Assembly (NCBI GenBank): GCA_964617625.1
Contig: CAZTZL010000075.1
Coordinates: forward strand, 1 to 13,776
Direction of reading: 5' to 3'
DNA: 13,776 bases
Origin: CAZTZL01 sp964617625
Lineage (GTDB): Bacteria; Zhuqueibacterota; QNDG01; DSAB01
Part shown: one piece after another, positions 1 through 7,009 of the stretch
Numbering within the stretch: position 1 is the first letter of the stretch
Layout of the letters: each line of letters starts with the position of its first letter
Position numbers and translations under genes: made by a program
The notes under the pieces: generated by a model
The model's database searches: none
What the model saw: the letters and a program-made list of their open reading frames with translations, nothing else
Told to the model about the DNA's origin: nothing

Positions 1-81
1 AGAAACCGGAAACTAAGAACTATCGGCTTATTTTTAAAATTGGCATTACGATTTCATGCTCTCAATTTACCATAAAAATAT

Positions 82-110
82 TTGGAATTTGGTGAAATAT
101 CTATTATATT
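82..110 (+). promoter_or_regulatory. Candidate sigma70-type promoter for the STAS gene
   Basis: TTGGAA (82-87) and TATATT (105-110) are separated by 17 bases, matching a housekeeping -35/-10 pair at 4/6 and 5/6 positions. The -10 lies about 40 bases before the start codon at 150, and there is no gene upstream in the window to read through. The surrounding DNA is AT-rich, so chance matches are likely. If the organism uses a Bacteroidetes-type primary sigma factor the consensus would differ. Confidence 0.35.
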
Positions 111-149
111 TCATTTACAGTTTGAACATGAAAAGTGATGGAGGATAGA

Positions 150-491
150 ATGGGTATTGAGGTAAAAGAACTTGATAATATAGCTGTCATCGATGTTAAA
201 GGGAATTTGATGGGTGGACCCGAAACGACAGTAGTTCATGAAAAGGTCAAGGAACTTATTGATCAGGATAAAAAGAAAGTTGTGATCAACCTTTCTCATG
301 TCAAATGGATGAACAGCTCCGGTCTGGGTATATTGATGGGCTGCCTGACGTCTCTGCGCAATGCGGGAGGAGATCTCAAGCTTTGCGGGGTGAAGGAAAA
401 GGTCCAGAGTCTTTTTATGATTACAAAACTTGTGACTATATTTGATACCCACGGCACTCCGGAGGAGGCAGTCGAAGCTTTTAAAAAATGA
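150..491 (+). CDS. STAS-domain anti-sigma factor antagonist (SpoIIAA/RsbV-like)
   Basis: A 113-residue protein made of one STAS domain. Such proteins bind a serine kinase/anti-sigma factor when unphosphorylated and release the sigma factor; phosphorylation on a conserved serine turns them off. The pattern is typical: an N-terminal beta strand (IAVIDVKGNL, 11-20), a beta strand (VVINLSHV, 44-51), then NSSGLGILMG (55-64) at the phosphorylation-site helix. S56 aligns with the SpoIIAA phosphoserine; N55 stands where SpoIIAA has Asp. I chose ATG 150 because GGAGG (140-144) lies 5 bases upstream; the GTG/ATG at 135/138 would put that site inside the gene. It is monocistronic, followed by a strong terminator. 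No RsbW/SpoIIAB-type kinase is adjacent. A SpoIIE-type phosphatase that could act on such a protein lies about 9.5 kb away on the other strand. Family assignment is firm; the partner is inferred. Confidence 0.93.
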   Translation: MGIEVKELDNIAVIDVKGNLMGGPETTVVHEKVKELIDQDKKKVVINLSHVKWMNSSGLGILMGCLTSLRNAGGDLKLCGVKEKVQSLFMITKLVTIFDTHGTPEEAVEAFKK

Positions 492-550
492 AAATGATCT
501 GTTTATTCAGAGCGTTTATTCAGGTCGTGAATCGTATAAATAATAATAAC

Positions 551-580
551 AAAGGGTGGATTGAATGATCCGCCCTTTTT
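551..580 (+). terminator. Intrinsic terminator after the STAS gene
   Basis: AAAGGGTGGAT (551-561) pairs with ATCCGCCCTTT (568-578): an 11-bp stem with one G-T pair, a 6-base loop and a T run on the 3' side. It sits 60 bases after the STAS stop codon. A 10-bp direct repeat (GTTTATTCAG at 501-510 and 514-523) lies between the stop and the hairpin. Confidence 0.85.
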
Positions 581-618
581 GATTTGTTAGCTGAACTTTG
601 GTAAAATTTAATGACTTT

Positions 619-840
619 TAAAATTCCAAATGACAAATCCCAAGATCCAAATAAAAACAAATATCAAATATGATAAATAGTTATCATGAAAATTTATCAA
701 TATTTTCCTAAAAAGTGTTATCACAACTCATTAAAAGACGTATTTGTATATACTGAACAATTGTCATAACAGTTTGAAATTTGAATTTTGTAATTTGGTA
801 TTTCCTTGTCATCCGGATTTTGATATTTGGTATTTTTATA
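619..840. repeat. Imperfect long inverted repeat in an AT-rich gene-free stretch
   Basis: The interval 492-884 contains no credible gene. Within it, the left arm (about 619-672, containing CCAAATGACAAATCCC and ACAAATATCAAAT) resembles the reverse complement of the right arm (about 770-840, containing TAATTTGGTATTTCC and TTGTCATCCGGATTTTG). Both arms share ATGACAA, CCAAAT and ACAAA blocks in the same order once one arm is inverted, with small gaps. This resembles degraded CCAAATGACAAAT-type intergenic repeats, possibly a decayed miniature element. No target-site duplication could be defined and there is no transposase. Low complexity contributes to the similarity. Confidence 0.45.
670..687. 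repeat. Short perfect palindrome
   Basis: ATGATAA (670-676) and TTATCAT (681-687) form a perfect 7-bp inverted repeat around ATAG. It lies in the AT-rich spacer about 200 bp before the prenyltransferase gene. It could be a dimeric regulator site or simply part of the decayed repeat region; there is no T-tract to make it a terminator. Confidence 0.3.
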
Positions 841-847
841 GTATAAA
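820..847 (+). promoter_or_regulatory. Candidate promoter of the quinone/LPS operon
   Basis: TTGATA (820-825) and TATAAA (842-847) are 16 bases apart, each close to the sigma70 consensus. The -10 ends 37 bases before the start codon at 885, and an intrinsic terminator upstream separates the STAS gene, so the operon needs its own promoter here. The -35 lies inside the right arm of the long inverted repeat. Position and similarity support it; AT-richness weakens it. Confidence 0.45.
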
Positions 848-884
848 TTAAATTTGCAAAAGATCATTTATCAGGAAGGATCTT

Positions 885-1808
885 ATGGATCGGATGGATT
901 TGAATAAATGGATTCGTTTATTCAGATTGCCGTTTCTTACGGCAAGCAGTATCCCGTTTTTGGTCGGTACCGCGTATGCGTTTTATCAGTATCAGGTTTT
1001 CCACTTTCCCCGGTTTATCCTGGGTTTGGTGGCCCTCAGCGCGCTCCACCTGTCAGCCAATGTGCTGAACGACTATTACGATTGCAGGAGCGGGAATGAT
1101 GCTTTGAATAAAAACTGGAGCCCGTTTAACGGAGGAAGCCGTCTCATTCAGGATGGATTGATCCTTCCCAAAACTGTTTTGTACACCGGTTTGATTTGTT
1201 TGGGGATCGGTGTCGTGACAGGAGCTATACTCTTCAGTTTTACGGCTCAATATATTATTTTGATATTGGGCGGACTGGGTGCCCTGTGTGGAATCGGATA
1301 CACCATGCCTCCTTTTAAATGGGGATACCGGGGAATCGGAGAGATCGTCATCGGGCTCGCTTTCGGGCCTTTAAATGTGGTCGGAGCATCTTTTATTCAA
1401 TCTCAAAAAGTGGATTTTGGATCCCTGTTTGCCGGAATTCCAATGGGGCTGCTGGTTGCGGTGATCGTTTTGGTGAATGAAATCCCGGACGCGCAGGCGG
1501 ACCGAATGGTCGGGAAAAAAACCTGGGTCGTTCTGTTCGGGGAAAGAAGAGCCGTCCTGATTGCGAATTCGGGTATTGCGGGTGCTTATCTGTTTGTTGC
1601 TGCCGGTGTACTGTTTAAATTTTTCCCGGTGTACACGCTTTTCGTTTTTCTTACACTTCCCCTGTTTTTCAAGGCATCGCTTCAATTAAGGAATTATTTG
1701 AAGGGCAGTCCGTATTCATTTCAGGCCAACGGATTGGTCATTCAATTGCATTCTCTCTTTGGTCTTTTATCCGCTCTGATCCTGTTTCTTCCGAATTTGT
1801 TTCGATAA
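885..1808 (+). CDS. menA: UbiA-family prenyltransferase, MenA-like (1,4-dihydroxy-2-naphthoate polyprenyltransferase)
   Basis: A 307-residue integral membrane protein of the UbiA superfamily. It probably transfers a polyprenyl chain to 1,4-dihydroxy-2-naphthoate to make demethylmenaquinone. Both Asp-rich motifs are present: NDYYDCRSGND (62-72) and NEIPDAQADR (198-207), which bind the Mg-diphosphate of the prenyl donor. GGSRLIQ (83-89) and YTMPPFKWGYRGIGE (139-153) resemble MenA rather than UbiA or chlorophyll synthases. Several hydrophobic helices follow (about 100-170, 180-200, 223-265, 281-302). ATG 885 has AGGAAGG (873-879) 5 bases upstream. That site lies in the loop of a 6-bp hairpin, AAGATC (860-865) with GATCTT (879-884), ending at the start codon. 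The next gene makes the prenyl donor, supporting a quinone role. Exact aromatic substrate is inferred; no other men genes are in the window. Confidence 0.82.
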   Translation: MDRMDLNKWIRLFRLPFLTASSIPFLVGTAYAFYQYQVFHFPRFILGLVALSALHLSANVLNDYYDCRSGNDALNKNWSPFNGGSRLIQDGLILPKTVLYTGLICLGIGVVTGAILFSFTAQYIILILGGLGALCGIGYTMPPFKWGYRGIGEIVIGLAFGPLNVVGASFIQSQKVDFGSLFAGIPMGLLVAVIVLVNEIPDAQADRMVGKKTWVVLFGERRAVLIANSGIAGAYLFVAAGVLFKFFPVYTLFVFLTLPLFFKASLQLRNYLKGSPYSFQANGLVIQLHSLFGLLSALILFLPNLFR

Positions 1809-1858
1809 GAGGGTGTTTTCATTTGACATTAGAGGCAGGATTTTATACATTTTAAACC

Positions 1859-2845
1859 ATGCATATTGAAGATATCACAACGCGCAAACAATTATCCGGC
1901 TGTATTCAGCAGGAGCTCGAATTATTTGAGAACGAATATAAAAGACAGCTTGAATCCGGCAACGCCCTGTTAAAGCCTGTTCTGGACTATATCGTTGATA
2001 AAAAAGGCAAACGCATCCGGCCGGTTATCTTTTTCCTGTCGCAGGGGTTGATCCGCAAACCCGATCCCCGGAGTGTTTCTCTCGCCGCCATGATCGAGAT
2101 TCTGCACACGGCCAGCCTGATTCATGATGATGTGGTCGATCATTCCCAAAAAAGGCGGGGTTCGGATACGCTCAATGCAGTCTGGAACAGCCGGGTCTCT
2201 GTTCTGATGGGGGATTATCTTCTGGCAAAGGTTTTAGAAATAGGTGTTGCGCATCCATCGAAACGGGTTTTGGAGCTGATTTCGCAGGTTGTTTTGAAAA
2301 TGGGGGAGGGTGAATTGCATCATGCACTGAGAAGTGAAGATGTTCCCTTTTCTGTTGAAGAATATTTTTCTATCGTTCGGAATAAAACTGCAGGGCTTTT
2401 CAGTGCCGCCTGTGAACTTGGCGGCCTAGCTGTGTCCGCTTCGCCGGATCAGATAGAGCGATTGGATGCACTGGGTGAGAGTATCGGAATCTGTTTTCAG
2501 ATTCGGGATGATATTCTGGATCTAAACGGTTCTTTCGACTGTATGGGGAAACCGGCCGGCCAGGATTTTCTCAATGGCACTGTAACACTTCCGGTCATTT
2601 GTGCGATGGAAGAAGCACTTGCCCGTGGAGAAGATATCAATTATTCCGATATTCATTCCAAATATTTTACCGGAGATACATGGATCAAAACATTTGTGGA
2701 TCGATATCGAGGCATCGAAAAAGCCCGGATTCAAATCGAAGCGTTTTCAGACAGGGCCATCCGTTTGTTAAAAACATTTGAACCTTCCTGTTACCGGGAA
2801 ACTTTTAAGGAACTGATTTTGAATGATTGTGTGAGGCTCGGATGA
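1859..2845 (+). CDS. Long-chain polyprenyl diphosphate synthase (IspB/HepT/SdsA family)
   Basis: A 328-residue trans-isoprenyl diphosphate synthase, which elongates an allylic diphosphate with isopentenyl diphosphate to make the quinone side chain. GKRIRP (50-55) binds diphosphate. The first Asp-rich motif is DDVVD (90-94) followed by RR (99-100); the second is DDILD (217-221), followed by GKPAGQDF (230-237). The residues 5 and 4 positions before the first motif are Ala85 and Ser86. Small residues there are typical of enzymes making long chains, so a C30-C45 product is likely, but the length cannot be fixed. The start ATG follows an in-frame TAA (1853-1855), which excludes upstream starts; no good ribosome-binding site is seen, so translation may depend on coupling with the gene 50 bp upstream. 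It pairs with the MenA-like gene before it. Confidence 0.9.
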   Translation: MHIEDITTRKQLSGCIQQELELFENEYKRQLESGNALLKPVLDYIVDKKGKRIRPVIFFLSQGLIRKPDPRSVSLAAMIEILHTASLIHDDVVDHSQKRRGSDTLNAVWNSRVSVLMGDYLLAKVLEIGVAHPSKRVLELISQVVLKMGEGELHHALRSEDVPFSVEEYFSIVRNKTAGLFSAACELGGLAVSASPDQIERLDALGESIGICFQIRDDILDLNGSFDCMGKPAGQDFLNGTVTLPVICAMEEALARGEDINYSDIHSKYFTGDTWIKTFVDRYRGIEKARIQIEAFSDRAIRLLKTFEPSCYRETFKELILNDCVRLG

Positions 2846-3864
2846 AGATTCGATTTGCTGTTTATGCTGTTTTGATGGCTTTTATTTTTTCATGCAGCCC
2901 GGGTGATAAAAGAAATCCCATTGAAAAGTCCCGCTTCCTGCTCGACACATTGGTGCGTATTTCTGTATATGACCCGGATTGTTCCGAGAAAAAAGCAGTA
3001 AACGCGATTAACCGCGCGTTCGATCTCATGCAGGAATTAGAGGCGAAAACATCAATACACATTGACACGAGTGAAATTGCGCGAATTACACAAAAAGCAG
3101 GAGAAGAAGAAGTTGAGGTATCGGAAGAGACCATCCGGCTGTTGAAGCAATCTGTGGAGGTATCTAAAAAAACGGACGGATTGTTCGATGTAACGATTGG
3201 TCCGGTCAAAGATCTGTGGGGATTTTCCGAAACTTCTCCCCATGTGCCTGACTCCTCGGAAATCCGGTCGTTTCTTTCCCGTGTCAATTATCGGGATATT
3301 CTTTTCAATGATGGTGCGGTCAAGCTCCGGTCTACCGGTATGGAGATCGATCTTGGCGGAATTGCCAAGGGGTATATTATCGACCGGGCTGTCGCTTCTC
3401 TTAAAGAAGCGGGACTGCGGTCCGGAATTGTCGAAGCCGGAGGTGATCTTCGGATCTGGGGAAGGCATCCGCACCGTGATGTGTGGAAAATCGGCATCAA
3501 GCACCCGCGGAAAGAAGGGAATGATTTAATCGGCGTGATACAGACCAAAGCAATCAGCATTGCCACATCCGGGGATTACGAACGGTATTTTATGCAGGAC
3601 GGAAAACGCTATCATCATCTCATTGATCCCAGAACAGGCTATCCGGCTACCGGCTGTGTCAGCGTGACGATTTTGACGGAAAACGCAATTCTGGCCGATG
3701 CCTACGCGACAGCTGTGTTCATTATGGGGCCGGAACAAGGAATGAAGTTCATTGAGCAAACCGATGGCATAGAGGGAGTGATTATTTTCGAGCAGGCAGG
3801 CGGTCTTCAATACAAAATATCAAAAGGAATTCAAGATCAGGTTCAGATGTTTAAGAACCGTTAA
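2842..3864 (+). CDS. apbE: ApbE-family FAD:protein FMN transferase, predicted lipoprotein
   Basis: A 340-residue ApbE protein, which covalently attaches FMN from FAD to Thr/Ser of target flavoproteins (such as NqrB/C and RnfG/D subunits) in a Mg-dependent reaction on the outer face of the inner membrane. Residues 1-18 form a lipoprotein-type signal, with Cys18 after IFS. Conserved motifs follow in order: FDVTIGPVKDLWGF (115-128), DLGGIAKGYIID (170-181), GGDLRIWG (200-207), TSGDYERYF (242-250), HHLIDPRTG (258-266) and ADAYAT (285-290), whose Asp and Thr bind the metal. ATG 2842 overlaps the upstream TGA as ATGA, with GAGG (2833-2836) 5 bases before it; the in-frame TTG at 2827 is not preferred. 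No target flavoprotein is in the window. Placement between quinone-tail and LPS genes suggests co-expression with respiratory membrane assembly. Confidence 0.93.
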   Translation: MKIRFAVYAVLMAFIFSCSPGDKRNPIEKSRFLLDTLVRISVYDPDCSEKKAVNAINRAFDLMQELEAKTSIHIDTSEIARITQKAGEEEVEVSEETIRLLKQSVEVSKKTDGLFDVTIGPVKDLWGFSETSPHVPDSSEIRSFLSRVNYRDILFNDGAVKLRSTGMEIDLGGIAKGYIIDRAVASLKEAGLRSGIVEAGGDLRIWGRHPHRDVWKIGIKHPRKEGNDLIGVIQTKAISIATSGDYERYFMQDGKRYHHLIDPRTGYPATGCVSVTILTENAILADAYATAVFIMGPEQGMKFIEQTDGIEGVIIFEQAGGLQYKISKGIQDQVQMFKNR

Positions 3865-3876
3865 ACACCACATGCC

Positions 3877-4917
3877 ATGAATCGAACGGACGGAAACGAA
3901 CCCAAACGCATCCTGTGCATCAGGCTGAGCGCCATCGGCGATGTGATCCTTGCGAGTTTTCTGCTCCGTTTGATAAAAAACCGTTTCCCGAAGGTTGAAA
4001 TCGATTTTCTGGTCAAAGAACCTCTGTCTGTTTTGATACAACAAAATCCGAGAGTGAACCACGTTATTCCCTTTAACTCCGGGAAGGGGTTGTCGGAGCT
4101 TTTCCGGATCATTCGTGAGATCCAAATCAGGCGATATGATGCAGTGATCGATCTCCAGAGAAATTTTCGGAGTACGGTCATTGCGCTGTTTTCGAAATCG
4201 CAGAATAGATTCAAATTTCGGCCGTTCCGATGGGAACGGTTCTGGATGGTTCATTTTCACAGAAATCTGTATCAAGAAATTCAACCCGTGCCTTTGCGCT
4301 ATAAAGAAGCTGTCTCATCCTGGAATATCAAGGACGACGGCTTCGGTCTTGAGCTGTATATCGATTCATCAGATAGACGATCCATTGTAAATTTGCTTAA
4401 AGAATCCAAAATAAAAGAAAACGAGGAGATCGTTCTTCTTGCTCCCGGTGCCGGAAGAAGCACGAAATGCTGGCCCGCAAAACGGTACGGAGAAGTCGGT
4501 GATTATTTTTCGAAAAAAGGGAAACGGATTGTTCTCATCGGCGGAGAAAGGGACCTGCCCTGCAGCGAGGAAGCAGAGCAAAACATGCAGGTTTCACCTG
4601 TGAATTTCACCGGCCGGCTTTCTTTAATGAAAACAGCCGCATTGATCGAAAAATCGGTTCTTCTTGTTACTAACGATACCGGAGTTATGCACATGGCAGT
4701 TGCCCTGAACCGGAATGTGGTGTCGATTTTCGGACCGACAACAAAGCATTTCGGATTTGCGCCGTTCCGGGGCCGGTCCGTCATCGTAGAAAACGAGATT
4801 TCCTGCCGGCCCTGTTCCTATCACGGGACAGAAACCTGCCCGAAAGGTCATTTCCGGTGCATGCTCGATATTGACAGCGGCAGGGTGATCCGTGCAGCTG
4901 AAACACTTCTGAATTGA
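3877..4917 (+). CDS. GT9-family glycosyltransferase (ADP-heptose:LPS heptosyltransferase-like)
   Basis: A 346-residue GT-B enzyme of family GT9, which adds heptose from ADP-heptose to the LPS inner core on the cytoplasmic face of the inner membrane. The N-terminal acceptor-binding motif is RLSAIGDVIL (16-25). The donor half shows APGAGRSTKCWP (189-200), VLIGGERD (219-226), FTGRLSL (244-250) and TNDTGVMHMA (265-274), then IFGPT (284-288). A C-terminal four-cysteine cluster (C310, C313, C321, C328 with HFRCM) matches a feature of some heptosyltransferase II-like proteins and could bind a metal or form disulfides. It starts 12 bp after apbE with no clear ribosome-binding site and is followed within 9 bp by waaA, supporting an inner-core role. 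Whether it acts as heptosyltransferase I, II or another GT9 cannot be told. Confidence 0.88.
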   Translation: MNRTDGNEPKRILCIRLSAIGDVILASFLLRLIKNRFPKVEIDFLVKEPLSVLIQQNPRVNHVIPFNSGKGLSELFRIIREIQIRRYDAVIDLQRNFRSTVIALFSKSQNRFKFRPFRWERFWMVHFHRNLYQEIQPVPLRYKEAVSSWNIKDDGFGLELYIDSSDRRSIVNLLKESKIKENEEIVLLAPGAGRSTKCWPAKRYGEVGDYFSKKGKRIVLIGGERDLPCSEEAEQNMQVSPVNFTGRLSLMKTAALIEKSVLLVTNDTGVMHMAVALNRNVVSIFGPTTKHFGFAPFRGRSVIVENEISCRPCSYHGTETCPKGHFRCMLDIDSGRVIRAAETLLN

Positions 4918-4926
4918 GGGGATATT

Positions 4927-6234
4927 ATGCACTCTTTCTGGTTTTATATTTATAATGTGATTGCAGTTCCGGTTCTATATGCCGGATTTTATTTTCTCTC
5001 TCTGTTTCACAGAAAAGTCCGAAAAGGAATCCGCGTAAGAAAAACCCTGTTTCAGGATTTGGAGAAAAATGTCCGCTCTCTTAAAAATAAAGGCCCGAAA
5101 TTCTGGATACACAACAGTTCAATGGGTGAATTCGAACAGGCCAAACCGTTAGTCGAAGCGCTCAAGCAGCGATTCCCGGACGGAAGCGTTATCGTGAGCT
5201 TCTATTCTCCGTCCGGGTTTGAAAATGTTCAGGACTATCCGCATGCTGATATTTTGTGTTATCTGCCCTTTGATTCCTATCGAAAAGCCAAAAGATTTGT
5301 GATGACCGTTCGGCCCGATATAGCAATAATGGTCCGGCACGATCTCTGGCCCAACCATTTATGGCGGTTGAAAATGGAGAATATCCCAGCGATACTGATC
5401 AATTGTTCTGTCCGGCCCAAATACTGGTATCATCTCCCGTTTCTCTGCGCTGCCAGCCGGTCATTTTTTCAATATTTCGATTTTGTTCTGGCCGTCTCTC
5501 AGGAGACTAAGTTTTATTGGAACCGGTACCGCCTGGGTTTCCAGGAAGTTAATGTGGTCGGAGATACCCGGTATGATCAGGTTGTTCGAAGGGCAAAAGA
5601 GGCGGAAAAGGTCGTGGCCCCGCTCAGGAAATTGAAGCGGAATCGAAGATGTATCGTTTTCGGAAGTACCTGGCCTTCGGATGAAGAGGTGATTTTCGAT
5701 GCGATGCGCCGCCTGTATGAAACCAATACGGATTTGTGGATAGTCATCGTCCCCCATGAACCGGTTAAGGAACATCTCATTCAGATCAGGGAGCGTTTGA
5801 ACCAAATGAACATTCGATTCGGTTTCTTTTCACAAATTGAAGCACAGCCGGAACTGGATGCGAATGTCCTCGTGGTTGACCGGATCGGCATATTGGCCAG
5901 TCTCTATGCACTGGGTGATCTCGCTTTTGTCGGCGGCGGATTTGGCCCGGGTGTGCACAGTGTCCTGGAACCGGCCGCTTTCGGCAAAGTGGTGATTTTC
6001 GGTCCAAACCATGCCAATTCTTTTGAAGCTGTTCAACTGACAAAAAGGGGAGTCGGATTTGAAGTCAACAGCGGAGACGATTTGTTCATGTTTATTTTAT
6101 CTTTTCTCAAAGATGCACAACGGCTGTCCGAACTGGGTGAAAAGGCGGCTGCACTTGTGCGTGAAAATGTCGGTGCGACCGAACGTATCGTAAAATATAT
6201 CGAAACAACGATCCAGCCAGCCAACCATGATTGA
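4927..6234 (+). CDS. waaA: 3-deoxy-D-manno-octulosonic acid (Kdo) transferase
   Basis: A 435-residue WaaA/KdtA, which transfers Kdo from CMP-Kdo to lipid A precursor. An N-terminal hydrophobic anchor (about 6-27) is followed by a basic stretch. In the N-domain, IHNSSMGEFEQAKP (61-74) holds Glu68, equivalent to the general base in the ASVGE motif; SFYSPSGFE (91-99) follows. The C-domain has VGDTRYD (211-217), FGSTWPSDEE (245-254), PHEP (276-279), and a long GGGFGPGVHSVLEPAAFGK segment (336-354) with FGPNHANSFEA (358-368), the CMP-Kdo site. Where the classic family reads ETELWPN, this protein has RHDLWPN (137-143). TGAGGGG overlaps the GT9 stop, 5 bases before ATG 4927. It ends by overlapping the next gene by 8 bases. 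Mono- or bifunctionality cannot be judged. Confidence 0.93.
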   Translation: MHSFWFYIYNVIAVPVLYAGFYFLSLFHRKVRKGIRVRKTLFQDLEKNVRSLKNKGPKFWIHNSSMGEFEQAKPLVEALKQRFPDGSVIVSFYSPSGFENVQDYPHADILCYLPFDSYRKAKRFVMTVRPDIAIMVRHDLWPNHLWRLKMENIPAILINCSVRPKYWYHLPFLCAASRSFFQYFDFVLAVSQETKFYWNRYRLGFQEVNVVGDTRYDQVVRRAKEAEKVVAPLRKLKRNRRCIVFGSTWPSDEEVIFDAMRRLYETNTDLWIVIVPHEPVKEHLIQIRERLNQMNIRFGFFSQIEAQPELDANVLVVDRIGILASLYALGDLAFVGGGFGPGVHSVLEPAAFGKVVIFGPNHANSFEAVQLTKRGVGFEVNSGDDLFMFILSFLKDAQRLSELGEKAAALVRENVGATERIVKYIETTIQPANHD

Positions 6235-7009
6235 AGTAAAAAATCTCACATTCCGTTACCCCGGAAGCGATTCGTTTTCCGCGCTTCGGGGTATTTCATT
6301 TTGCATGAATGCAGGTGAAAAAGTGGCGCTCATGGGGGCCAATGGTTCGGGCAAGACCACTTTTGTGCGATGTTTAAACGGGCTTCTGCAGCCGACTTCC
6401 GGTGAAGTCCGTGTGGACGGATTTTCAGCAAGCGATCCGGAAAAGGTATTCGAGGTTCGAAGACGCGTGGGAATGGTATTCCAGAATCCGGATAATCAGA
6501 TTGTCTCAACGACCGTAGAAAGAGAGATCGTTTTCGGTCTGGAAAATCTGGGGCTTTCCAGGCCTGAAATGGAAAAACGGCTGGATGAGGCATTGGAACG
6601 ATTTCATCTTGAGCCCTACAGGATGGTACCTCCCCACATGCTTTCCGGCGGGGAAAGACAGCGGCTGGCCCTGGCATCGATCTGGGTAATGCGGCCCCGC
6701 TATCTTGTTTTGGATGAACCCACCTCACTCCTGCATCCGCAGGGCAGGCAGGAAGTCCTGCAATATTTGGATGAAGAATTGGCGAGGGAGAAAATAGGTG
6801 TTCTGATGGTGACCCAGTGTCCGGAAGAAGCCATGATGTGTAACCGGATGATTCTTATGGAGGATGGAAAGATCGCCCGAGACGATTCCCCGGAACGTGT
6901 TTTTTCCGATCTGAATACATCCTCAAAAAAACAGATTGCAGTTCCGGTTGTGATCGAGTTAAATCATTTCATGAAAGGTATCAGATTTGGACATGGGCAT
7001 TCGGATTGA
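6227..7009 (+). CDS. ECF/CbiO-type ABC transporter ATPase 1 with altered H- and D-loops
   Basis: A 260-residue ATPase resembling EcfA1/CbiO, which normally pairs with a second ATPase and an EcfT membrane subunit to power vitamin or metal uptake. Visible motifs: Walker A GANGSGKT (37-44), Q-loop VFQNPDNQIV (84-93) of the ECF kind, signature LSGGERQR (139-146), Walker B YLVLDEPT (159-166) with catalytic Glu164. Two key positions differ. The D-loop reads SLLHPQGR (His170 where Asp is usual), and the switch segment reads VTQCPEEA (Gln197 where His is nearly universal). The rest is well conserved and the frame is open, so this looks like a functional subunit with a degenerate site, not a pseudogene. 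The start overlaps the waaA stop by 8 bases, so it is translationally coupled to the LPS genes. The substrate is unknown; EcfT and S components are not in the window. Confidence 0.88.
   Translation: MIEVKNLTFRYPGSDSFSALRGISFCMNAGEKVALMGANGSGKTTFVRCLNGLLQPTSGEVRVDGFSASDPEKVFEVRRRVGMVFQNPDNQIVSTTVEREIVFGLENLGLSRPEMEKRLDEALERFHLEPYRMVPPHMLSGGERQRLALASIWVMRPRYLVLDEPTSLLHPQGRQEVLQYLDEELAREKIGVLMVTQCPEEAMMCNRMILMEDGKIARDDSPERVFSDLNTSSKKQIAVPVVIELNHFMKGIRFGHGHSD

Noticed and set aside
111..452. Minus-strand open frame of 113 codons opposite the STAS gene
   Set aside because: It is fully antisense to a well-supported conserved gene and its translation shows no family features.
2827..2841. TTG 2827 as the start of the ApbE gene
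   Set aside because: ATG 2842 has GAGG 5 bases upstream, forms the usual ATGA overlap, and gives a proper lipoprotein signal directly at the N-terminus.
6330..6728. Minus-strand open frame of 132 codons within ECF ATPase 1
   Set aside because: It is antisense to Walker A, signature and Walker B coding sequence; the sense frame explains the conservation.
6227..7009. ECF ATPase 1 as a pseudogene because of the H-loop and D-loop changes
   Set aside because: The frame is intact at full length, start and stop overlap both neighbours, and all other motifs are conserved, so a working subunit is more likely.
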